DNA of 64,000 nucleotides from Methylocaldum marinum (GTDB lineage: Bacteria > Pseudomonadota > Gammaproteobacteria > Methylococcales > Methylococcaceae): assembly GCF_003584645.1 (NCBI RefSeq), contig NZ_AP017928.1, forward strand, positions 4,788,833 to 4,852,832, in the 5' to 3' direction. The notes below the pieces were generated by a model, which had not been told where the DNA came from, made no database searches, and saw only the letters and a program-made list of their open reading frames with translations. Positions within the stretch are counted from its first letter, which is position 1. The number at the start of each line of letters is the position of its first letter. The position numbers and the translations under genes were made by a program. Positions 36,030-43,510 of this stretch are shown here, piece by piece.

Positions 36030-39000
36030 CTACCGCCCCCGCGTCAGCTCGTCATAATCCCCCTCGCTCAACACATACACCGGACTCGCCGATACCCTGA
36101 CACTCGCGTTGCCATCCTTTTCAACCGCAAGTTTCTCCGCATGCCCCACCACATCCACCACAACCCAAGCCTTCGCCGGATCGAGCCTCAGCGGCCATTC
36201 GCTCACCTGCTCGTCCGTTCGCCAGATCATGAAGGTGTCGCCGAAATAGGCGGCATGTATGTTGGCGTCTAGGGTGTCCACGGCCTTGTAGGGTAGGCCG
36301 TCGATCAGGGCGCCGGCGGTGTAGAGGGCGGCTTCGGCGGGTTTGTGGCCCATCGAGTAGTCCCAGACCCGGCCGAAGCCCCAGTCGTATTCGTGGCCCA
36401 GGCAGAAGGCCAGCCCCAAGTAATCGCTGCGGCTGTTGGCCCAGGCGATCATTTTCGCGGCCTGTTCGGCTTGCCAGCGGCGGCCGGTGAACCCGTGGGC
36501 GGTCTTGGCGCCGGCTTCGCCCAGCCAGAAAGGCAGGGTGTTCTTCCGACCGAGGCTTTCGTAAGCCGAGAGGACGCCGCGCTCGTCCTCGGTGGAGCCG
36601 TTGCCGAGGGGGCCTCCGAAGCGGGGCGGGCGTTGCGGATAGGCGTGCACGTCCCAGGCGTCCTGGTACTTGTCGAGGCCGAGCTTAAGCACTTCGGCGA
36701 ACCACTGCCCCGAGCTCAGGCCGCCGGCGTAGTTGCCGCCATCCGTCGTATCGCCGGGCCGCACCAGGCTGCCGCCGACGTAATGGCCGTCCTTCCGCGC
36801 CCGGTGCACCGCTTCGTATTCCCAACGAGCCCGCTCGACCCAATGGGCGGGGTCGCGCAGCTTTTGCCATTCTCCTTCGCGGCGGATGTCGATTTCGTTG
36901 GTGGCCTTGAAGAACCGGGTGTAGGCGGCGGCCTTTTCGATGAAAGCGCGGCCGTCTTCCGGGTTGTCGTTGAGCCAGTGACTGTCGCCCGAGGTGTCGG
37001 CAAAAAAGACGAGTCCGCGCGCTTTGGCGCGTTCCCATTTGGCCTGATGTTCCGGCGGGAATCCGGGATAGGAGCCGTAGCTTCTGTGAATGCCCATGCG
37101 CTCCAGCCAAGCGAAATAGCCGTCCTTCTGCCGGAAGCCTTTGTCGCCGTCAAAGAAGGCGTAATAGTTGTTGTTCCAGAGTTTCTTCCGGTCCAGCCGT
37201 TCCTTTTGGGCGGCGTTTCCGCGAACCACGGTGAAGCCGTCGGCGGGATAGGCCATGATGAGCTTGCCCTCGGGCGTGTGCAGCGTTGGGTAGACGGCGT
37301 AATAACCCGCTTCCGGCGTTTTTCCGAAATCGAGCTTGACCTCGCCGGGGAAGAGACCGGCAACCTCTTTCGCGGCGACCTCATGTCCCCGGTAATCCGT
37401 CATGCGCAGTCGCAGCTTGGCGCGGAAGCGGGGAAGAGGGTTAGGCAATTCGGTTTCTTCCAGAATCGAATGCCAGCGGATATCAGCCCGCAGCTTGAGC
37501 GGTTCGCCCGGACGGGGCAGATTGGCCGGTGCGTCGGTGTAGACGAGCGGCCTGAGTTTCGCGGCTATCGCATTGAGTGCGAGGTCAGCCGTGGGATCGG
37601 CGACTCGGGTTTTGATCGAATCGATCGGATGGCCGTTCGCATCGGTAAACCGGGCGGCGAAGAAGAAGCTTTGATCCTTGTCGTGCTGCATCGCCAGCTT
37701 GACCAGCAGGCTGTGCCAGCCGGGTTCGAGTATGAGGGTTGCCGCTTGCGGCGGCTCGGCGCGTTCCGGCAGGGCGGTGACCGCCAGACCTTCGGTGGTG
37801 AGTCCCTGTAGCGCGTTCTTGGCCGGTTCGCCCGGAACCGGGAAATCGGCCGGCGGGTTCGGATCGTCGGCGAAGGCGAGAGGCTGCCCGTCCAGCCAGC
37901 CGGCGGTTTTGATCCCGGACTGGCGCAATTTCAGCAGCGCCTTTGTGGGCCGAGCGACGTGAAGATAGAGCTGAGCGTAGCCGCTTCCGCGCGACCAGCC
38001 GTAGGCGTGATCGGTGGCGGGCTCGATGACGGTGACGCCGTTGGCGGCGGCCGGAGCTTTTTGCCAGGTCTTGATCCTGCCGCCCATCAGGGCGGTGCTG
38101 AGATAGGGCTGGTCGGGATTCGGACGCAGCACGGTTTCGCTATCGAGGCCGTAAATCGAAACGCCCGCGAGGCCATCCTGCAATCCGCCGACCAGCCAGG
38201 CTTCGGGCACGCCCTTACGCAGCGGAGTCGCCGTCTCGGATTTCACGGCCGGGATCGGGAGCATCGTTCCGGCACGTCCCGGATCGGCGAGAAATTTCGC
38301 GACGGCCGCTTCGCTTTTCGGCGAGGCGAGAGCGCCGAGCACGGTGTAGTTGTTGTCGGTCAGGACCGCAGCGGGCAGCGCGGGGAGATTCAGTTGTTTC
38401 GCCAGGGCCTCGGCTTCCGGGCCTATCGAATAGTTCACCCGCAGCTTTTGAATCCGCCGGCGTGCGGTTTCGGCGGCCAACCCCCGGAACAGAATTTCGC
38501 CTTTATCGCCCTTGCCGTCCAGCACGTAGAGCTGTCCGGCCGGGTCGGACACCGTCGTCGTGTGTGCCAGAAAGCGGTTTCGGGCCTCCGCCGCTGATGC
38601 GCTCATCCAGTCGCCGAGCGGCGTTTCCCGCTTGAGGAGAAAGGCGTCGAACACCTTCGCGCCGTCGGCCTTGCCCGCGTTGTCGATCTGCAGCACCTTG
38701 TCGCCCGGCAAGATGGCCACGGTGGATTCGCCTTGGACCCACTGGTATTCCCAGGGCGAGGTATTGGTCACGACGAATTCGCCGCGCGCGGCCAGCGCGT
38801 TCGGATCGGCGCCGACTTTCACCGTGAAGGTCTGGGCGACTTGCGAGACCTCCCCGCCGCTCTTGTACCTCGCGAAGAAGCGATAGAGACCGGGCGGAAC
38901 GGCCGGGTCGAGGTTGAACCGGAAACTCGCGCCCCAGGCGCCGAAGCCTTGGTGAAAAACCTGGACTTCGTCCTTCTCGGTCACGACCGAGCCCGCGCCT

Positions 39001-39719
39001 TCGAGTCCCGCAGCGCTTCCGGCATGAACCCGGAGCGCGGGCGTCGTGCCGGCCGACATCCAAGCGGGCGTCTTGCCCAGTTCCAGGAGTACGATGGGGC
39101 GTTCGTCGGTGCCTTGTTCCGGGAGTGCCGTCGGCGCTTGCGGCGGCGCCAGCAGAAAAGCGTCGAAAACCTTGGCGTCGTGGCCGGCCCCGCTGTTGCG
39201 GATCTCGACGACGACATCGTCGGACTTGAGCGTCAGCGGTTTGTCGGCGCCGACCCAGGCATATTCCCAACCCTTGGGGGTGAGCGTCGCGACCCCGCGC
39301 TGTTCGAGCTTCGACGCGTCGGGTCCCGCCCAAATCTCGAAAGTCTGTGTGCAGACCGCGGGATCGCCGCCTTGCCGCCAGCGCGCCCAGAAGGCATATG
39401 GCCTATCGTCCGGCCGAGGTTCCAACTCGAACCGGAAAGCCACGTTCCAGGCGCCGAAGCCGGGATGCAAGGAGGAGATCTCGTCCGGACCGGTTTGAGC
39501 CGAAACGTCTCCCGCTCGGGCGGCGATGTCTCCCTGGTAAAGCCGTGCCGCCGGGTTCGCGGTTGCGGCCGAAGGCGGTTGGGTGCCGAGTTCGAGCAGA
39601 AGAGCGGGATTTTCGCTGCTCCCTTGAGCCGGCAGTCCCGAGAATTCGGCACCCTGGGCCAAAGCGAGCCAGGTTGACGCCAGAATTGAGAAGCCGGTTT
39701 TCGAGAAATGCTTAGTCAT
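36030..39719 (-). CDS. Large secreted glycoside-hydrolase-like protein (clan GH-A-like barrel)
   Basis: A 1229-residue exported protein. The signal peptide is residues 1-24. Two tandem beta-sandwich repeats of about 150 residues follow (about 38-190 and 208-360), each starting with a LLLELG/VLLELG strand and ending in KVFDAFLL. A middle region (about 380-840) of further beta modules follows. The C-terminal part, about 860-1150, resembles a TIM-barrel glycosidase: the acid/base is likely in FKATNEIDIR (Glu about 941) and the nucleophile in FWLGEAGAKT (Glu about 1066), as in clan GH-A. The substrate is not predictable. The ATG at 39719 is chosen because the signal peptide starts there; the open frame continues to 39824 without one. 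Confidence 0.75.
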   Translation of the reverse strand: MTKHFSKTGFSILASTWLALAQGAEFSGLPAQGSSENPALLLELGTQPPSAATANPAARLYQGDIAARAGDVSAQTGPDEISSLHPGFGAWNVAFRFELEPRPDDRPYAFWARWRQGGDPAVCTQTFEIWAGPDASKLEQRGVATLTPKGWEYAWVGADKPLTLKSDDVVVEIRNSGAGHDAKVFDAFLLAPPQAPTALPEQGTDERPIVLLELGKTPAWMSAGTTPALRVHAGSAAGLEGAGSVVTEKDEVQVFHQGFGAWGASFRFNLDPAVPPGLYRFFARYKSGGEVSQVAQTFTVKVGADPNALAARGEFVVTNTSPWEYQWVQGESTVAILPGDKVLQIDNAGKADGAKVFDAFLLKRETPLGDWMSASAAEARNRFLAHTTTVSDPAGQLYVLDGKGDKGEILFRGLAAETARRRIQKLRVNYSIGPEAEALAKQLNLPALPAAVLTDNNYTVLGALASPKSEAAVAKFLADPGRAGTMLPIPAVKSETATPLRKGVPEAWLVGGLQDGLAGVSIYGLDSETVLRPNPDQPYLSTALMGGRIKTWQKAPAAANGVTVIEPATDHAYGWSRGSGYAQLYLHVARPTKALLKLRQSGIKTAGWLDGQPLAFADDPNPPADFPVPGEPAKNALQGLTTEGLAVTALPERAEPPQAATLILEPGWHSLLVKLAMQHDKDQSFFFAARFTDANGHPIDSIKTRVADPTADLALNAIAAKLRPLVYTDAPANLPRPGEPLKLRADIRWHSILEETELPNPLPRFRAKLRLRMTDYRGHEVAAKEVAGLFPGEVKLDFGKTPEAGYYAVYPTLHTPEGKLIMAYPADGFTVVRGNAAQKERLDRKKLWNNNYYAFFDGDKGFRQKDGYFAWLERMGIHRSYGSYPGFPPEHQAKWERAKARGLVFFADTSGDSHWLNDNPEDGRAFIEKAAAYTRFFKATNEIDIRREGEWQKLRDPAHWVERARWEYEAVHRARKDGHYVGGSLVRPGDTTDGGNYAGGLSSGQWFAEVLKLGLDKYQDAWDVHAYPQRPPRFGGPLGNGSTEDERGVLSAYESLGRKNTLPFWLGEAGAKTAHGFTGRRWQAEQAAKMIAWANSRSDYLGLAFCLGHEYDWGFGRVWDYSMGHKPAEAALYTAGALIDGLPYKAVDTLDANIHAAYFGDTFMIWRTDEQVSEWPLRLDPAKAWVVVDVVGHAEKLAVEKDGNASVRVSASPVYVLSEGDYDELTRGR

Positions 39720-39854
39720 TCGAATTACCTTGCGGACGGGTGCCGCCATTTTGAAAATCGGGTCGACCCCGACATGCCATTCAACACGAGCGGTCGATAA
39801 ATCCCTATCATAGGGAGCGGTCACGAAAGTGTTACGGCGCCATCGATTTCGGTT

Positions 39855-41351
39855 ATGAATCCCGACGATGCGGCAATGATTGATTCGAAGCGGATGAAAT
39901 TGGAAAGGTTATTTTCGCTGAAGTACCTGATCCCCATCGGGTTCGTGGTGGTGCTTGTTCCCCTGCTGTTCGCCGTGATGTACGCGGCGTTCGCGATACG
40001 CGATATCGCAAGGCTGGAACAACAGACCTTTTATCAGATCGTCGAGCAGGTGAAAACCGCCCGATCGGCTTTACAGATGGTTTCCGATATCGAGCGAAAA
40101 GCCAAGCTGTTCGTGATTTTGGCGCATCCTGCCGTGCGCCAGCCCTACGAGCGCCAGTCCTACGAGACCGTACGGAACGCCCTGAGGGAAGCCCTGGGAG
40201 AGCTGTTGAAAGTGGGCGTCGATGAAAAAGTGGCGCTTTCGATCAACCGCTTGTCGGAGCAGGAGCGCCTGGTTTATGAACAAATCATCAGCGCCGAGGC
40301 CGATGATCGGGTCGCCCTGCCAGACGACCGGCTGTTTCAAGCTTTACATGCGGCGGCCAACGACTTGTGGCAGGAAATTTCCGAACAGGTCGACCGGGAT
40401 GCGAGCGAACTCCATGCGCAGTCGAAGTCCGTGCAGCACGATCTCGTGATCAAGGCGGGATTGCTGTTGCCTACATCGTTGGCAGTCATCCTGTTTCTGT
40501 TGACCTTGCTCACCCGTTCGGTCCGACAGTTGGACGAGGCGATCCGGAGACTCACGGCGCGGGACTTCGGCCAGCCCATCAGCGTGACGGGGCCGCAGGA
40601 CCTGCGTTATCTGGGCGATCAGTTGGAGTTGCTGCGGACGCGCCTGCGCTCGCTCGAGGAGTCGAAACGGCAGTTGATGGATAATGTGTCGCTCGAGATC
40701 AAGACGCCCCTGGCCCGGATCGTCGAAAGCGCGGCGCTGATCGAGAACCGGCATACCGATGATGTCGGTCCGGAACAGCGCGAAATCGGCACGACGCTGA
40801 GCACGAACATCCACCGGCTACAGGAGTTGTTGGACGAGCTTACCCGCTACAATCGGCTCCACGACGAACCCGAACGCCACGCCGCCGAAAGCGTTAAGAT
40901 GCAGGATCTGTTATCGTCCGTCATCGAGAATCATCGGACTCGAATCCAGGCGAAATCCCTGAAAATCAAGGAATTGGTCCAGCCGGTCGAGGTGTCCGGA
41001 GATCGTGAACAGCTGCGAACCGTCATCGATAATCTGATTTCCAATGCCGTGAACTACTCGCCCGAGGGCGGCGAGATTCGGATCATTCTCCGCGCCGTGG
41101 GGGACCGCATGGAGCTGGAAGTCGAAGATGACGGGCCCGGCATCGACGAAGAGGAAAGCAAACATGTATTCGAACCGTTTTACCGGGGCCGGGCTGCCTT
41201 CAGTTTCGGCACCGAGGGCTCCGGAATGGGATTGGCCATCGCCAGCGAGTGCGTCGCCAATCAGCGCGGAAAGATCGAAATTCTCGAACCGCGCCAGGAC
41301 AAGCAAGGCGCCCGTATCCGGGTCCAATTTCCGCTGGTCGAGGCTGCCTGA
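39855..41351 (+). CDS. glrK: GlrK/QseE-like membrane sensor kinase lacking the phospho-acceptor His
   Basis: A 498-residue protein with two membrane helices (about 22-46 and 195-219) around a periplasmic sensor domain, a HAMP-like linker (LTARDFGQPI), a HisKA-like dimerisation domain and a HATPase_c domain (NLISNAVNYS, DDGPGIDEEE, GSGMGLAIASECV). In the H-box the motif reads NVSLEIKTPLARI: residue 280 is Leu (CTC), where GlrK and relatives have His (NVSHELKTPL). One T-to-A change would restore His (CAC). The rest looks intact, so it is probably a pseudokinase or an inactive allele. The downstream lipoprotein is QseG-like, and the usual GlrR regulator is absent. Confidence 0.8.
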   Translation: MNPDDAAMIDSKRMKLERLFSLKYLIPIGFVVVLVPLLFAVMYAAFAIRDIARLEQQTFYQIVEQVKTARSALQMVSDIERKAKLFVILAHPAVRQPYERQSYETVRNALREALGELLKVGVDEKVALSINRLSEQERLVYEQIISAEADDRVALPDDRLFQALHAAANDLWQEISEQVDRDASELHAQSKSVQHDLVIKAGLLLPTSLAVILFLLTLLTRSVRQLDEAIRRLTARDFGQPISVTGPQDLRYLGDQLELLRTRLRSLEESKRQLMDNVSLEIKTPLARIVESAALIENRHTDDVGPEQREIGTTLSTNIHRLQELLDELTRYNRLHDEPERHAAESVKMQDLLSSVIENHRTRIQAKSLKIKELVQPVEVSGDREQLRTVIDNLISNAVNYSPEGGEIRIILRAVGDRMELEVEDDGPGIDEEESKHVFEPFYRGRAAFSFGTEGSGMGLAIASECVANQRGKIEILEPRQDKQGARIRVQFPLVEAA

Positions 41352-41951
41352 ATGAACAGGCTGAATCGAAGCGTATTTCTGGCAGGACTCTCGGTACTGG
41401 GCGGCTGTGCCGAATTTTCGGACGACTGGGCGAGGCCTTCGTATTACTCGCAATCCCATGATTCGTATTCACGCACGGATCTCGAAGAACTGCTCGGCTT
41501 CGGAGCCGCATTCGCCAATAAATCCGCGGCGGCGCGCGCCGAGGAATGCCGGCGGCTGCTCAAGCGTTCCAAAGCGAACCCGGACACCGGCGTACGCTTG
41601 CACCTGCTGGTCGCGCGAACGCTTTCCAAAGCTTGTGGCGACAAGACAAGAATCATAGCGTCCGTGGGCGGAATTCCGCCGGACAGGCTACCGGACGGGC
41701 GCGTGCAGAATCTGATCGCGATTCAGATGGAAACGCTGAGGCATGGCGCGAGCGTGTCGAGAAAGGCGATCGCAACGCCGCGAAAAACCGAGCGCAAGCA
41801 GGCAACGGTCCGCGTTCCGGATACGAAGGAGGCCCAAAAGAACGGCGCCTCTACCGACGAAGCGAAAATTCTCCGGGAAAAACTGGAGGCCATCCGGGCC
41901 ATAGAAAAAAGCATGGACGGACCTGGCGGCAGCGTTCAGGGTACCGATTAG
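41352..41951 (+). CDS. qseG: QseG-like lipoprotein
   Basis: A 199-residue protein with a lipobox (SVLGGC, Cys19) directly after the kinase stop (stop and start codons are adjacent). The mature part is helical and charged with a conserved-looking Cys pair (EECRRLL, KACGDK). QseG in E. coli sits in a glrK-qseG-glrR operon and modulates the kinase from the outer membrane. Position, size and lipobox support this assignment; the sequence itself is weakly conserved in the family. There is no regulator gene downstream: the next 950 bp are repeats. Confidence 0.6.
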   Translation: MNRLNRSVFLAGLSVLGGCAEFSDDWARPSYYSQSHDSYSRTDLEELLGFGAAFANKSAAARAEECRRLLKRSKANPDTGVRLHLLVARTLSKACGDKTRIIASVGGIPPDRLPDGRVQNLIAIQMETLRHGASVSRKAIATPRKTERKQATVRVPDTKEAQKNGASTDEAKILREKLEAIRAIEKSMDGPGGSVQGTD

Positions 41952-41976
41952 AGTGTTTTTATCCCGCTCGTAGGCA
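41948..41976 (+). repeat. TTAGAG-motif copy
   Basis: TTAGAGTGTTTTTATCCCGC then TCGTAGGCA. The same motif family occurs at 42195, 45633, 45964 (inverted) and 52267. Confidence 0.55.
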
Positions 41977-42071
41977 AAAAAACCGCCTTCGCCTTGGCGG
42001 AAGCCGTCGGCGCCGGCCGGGATAGATCGCCTCAGACCTTCGTAGGTCGGCAATCCCTTGCCGGCAAAGCT

Positions 42072-42191
42072 CGTAGGATGCGCTGAGGTACGAAGCGCCC
42101 TTCGACCAGGCGCAGGACAGGCCCTTCGACTGTGCTCAGGACAGGCATCGATCGCGAACGATGCGCTTCCCTTCGTTCAGCACATCCTACG
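42072..42191 (+). repeat. REP-B repeat copy
   Basis: 120-bp copy with arms CGTAGGATGCGCTGA and TCAGCACATCCTACG. It shares the CCCTTCGACTGTGCTCAGGA block and the ATCGATCGCGAACGAT palindrome with the copy at 29508. The compensating changes in both arms (GGTGA/TCACC versus GCTGA/TCAGC) argue that the stem is maintained. Confidence 0.8.
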
Positions 42192-42246
42192 AACTTAGAG
42201 CAGTTTCCATTCGCACGTAAGGTTTGATTGCAGGTTAGCCATTGTG

Positions 42247-42303
42247 TGGGAGCGGGCTTTAGTCCGCGATAATCGCTCGATCGCGGGTTAAAGCCCGCTC
42301 CCA
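42247..42303 (+). repeat. REP-like palindrome
   Basis: Arms TGGGAGCGGGCTTTAGTCCG (42247 on) and CGGGTTAAAGCCCGCTCCCA (to 42303) pair almost fully around an AT-rich centre. The layout resembles the GGGAGCGGGC-type REPs of Pseudomonas. Confidence 0.7.
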
Positions 42304-42420
42304 TGAGCCGAAAACCAATCCGACAGTCGCTCTAATCAGAGCTTCCTTAAAGCCGCATCGCACAGTCGGGGGCCAAATCCCGCTTCTGCACAAAGGTCAT
42401 TTGCAATCGATCTTTTATAC

Positions 42421-42562
42421 AGGACTTACGCATTTCGCCCCTTCTCCCTCAGGGAGAAGGTCGGGATGAGGGGATCGAAAAGGAAGTTCCTTCATTTCAT
42501 CCCCCTCACCCTAACCCTCTCCCTGAGAAAGAGGGAACCGAAAGCGCTTCCGCGTAAGTCCT
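42421..42562. mobile_element. MITE-like element with 12-bp terminal inverted repeats
   Basis: About 142 bp bounded by AGGACTTACGCA (42421-42432) and CGCGTAAGTCCT (42551-42562), 11 of 12 bases inverted-complementary. The flanks are TATAC on the left and GTTATA on the right, perhaps a duplicated TATA. Inside, CTTCTCCCTCAGGGAGAAGG and CCCTCACCCTAACCCTCTCC-type blocks form inner inverted repeats. There is no coding capacity. TIRs with an AGGACTTACGC end occur in several transposon families, so mobilisation in trans is plausible. Confidence 0.6.
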
Positions 42563-42589
42563 GTTATATAAGCAACGAAACCGGTCTAT

Positions 42590-42677
42590 TAACCCGGCCT
42601 ATAAACATAGGCCGGGTTAATCCGGGGCAGGGATGCCCCGGCGCGGCGATAAGCCGCGTGAGCCACGCCTAAGCGTG
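42590..42677. repeat. Array 1 of four consecutive unrelated hairpins
   Basis: Four perfect hairpins follow one another with almost no spacing. (1) 42590-42619, 12-bp arms TAACCCGGCCTA, loop 6. (2) 42622-42641, arms CCGGGGCA, loop GGGA. (3) 42642-42658, arms CGCGGC, loop GATAA. (4) 42664-42677, arms CACGC, loop CTAA. The stems are unrelated to each other. Confidence 0.8.
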
Positions 42678-42907
42678 TAACCGGCCCGGGCGGTGGTCCG
42701 AAATGCCAGGAGGATATTTACGGGCCTAATTAATAATTCCAAATCGTCCTCGATCAGGAATCGATTTTTCGTAGCGCGGGTCAGTCCGCGAGGCCGTATT
42801 CCACCGCAGTCTCGAATCTGATCCAGCGGTTTTTCTTAAGCTTTTGACAAACTCGCTACCGGTTCCGACGGTCTATTTAGGGGAAAGCAGTCACGAGGTA
42901 CCGAGCG

Positions 42908-43156
42908 GTGGACGCTTTTCTCAATATCGATCGGGCAGCTTACCGGTTCCCATGGATCGAGCGCTTCCTGGCATCTAAAGCACTCGAGCTGGTAAAGGAC
43001 GGGCGCATTCTGCATCGCAACTTGCGCCGGGAGTTCTTGACCGAGGTGGAACTGATGCGCAAGGTCCGCGAGAGCGGCATAGCGGACCTGTCCCAGATAC
43101 AGGCAGCCTACATGGAAGGAGACGGCACCATCAGCGTGATCAAACGGGGCTCGTGA
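42908..43156 (+). pseudogene. C-terminal fragment of a DUF421/YetF-family protein
   Basis: Eighty-two residues from a GTG start match the cytoplasmic C-terminal domain of DUF421/YetF proteins: FPWIERFLASKALELVKDGR, LRREFLTEVELMRKVRESGI and GDGTISVIKR. The two or three N-terminal membrane helices (about 80-90 residues) are missing, and the 170 bp upstream do not encode them. It is a truncated gene. The GTG start has no clear ribosome binding site, so it may not be translated. Confidence 0.7.
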
Positions 43157-43510
43157 ACATCGTTGACCGAAGAAGCCGTATTCAAACTATTACACGCCGC
43201 CATACCCGCGTTGTTCACGGGGGGAGCACCGATGAAAAACAGCCTTGCACATCCTTGCAATTCATCCCGACGGGCGGCCGAGCCGTGCACCGATTTGCCA
43301 AGAGCAAATTGGAACGCGCAAAGCATGGCCCGAAGGGCGGGCCTCGAGGACGAGGCGAGTAAATCGAAGTTCTCGCCGATTTGTCGCCCTACCGGGCCTG
43401 TTCCTGTGCGTCCCATTTCTCTCATGGAGAAATGGTCATGTACGCCTTTTGTTTTCCCTTTGTAGTAGTTTGCTCTCGATGCCTGGAAAAACGAATCCAT
43501 AGCCACCCCG
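43157..43510. other. Intergenic region before the antiporter gene
   Basis: About 350 bp. Open frames on both strands have no family resemblance and no good ribosome binding site. It presumably carries the promoter of the antiporter gene; no motif is clear. Confidence 0.4.

Larger units (their letters stand above)
41952..42907. other. Repeat-dominated intergenic region
   Basis: About 950 bp. It contains two TTAGAG motif copies (41948-41976, 42195-42222), a REP-B copy (42072-42191), a Pseudomonas-REP-like palindrome (42247-42303), a MITE-like element (42421-42562) and the hairpin array at 42590-42677. The remaining 230 bp before the DUF421 fragment look empty. The missing glrR homologue would be expected here. 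Confidence 0.7.
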
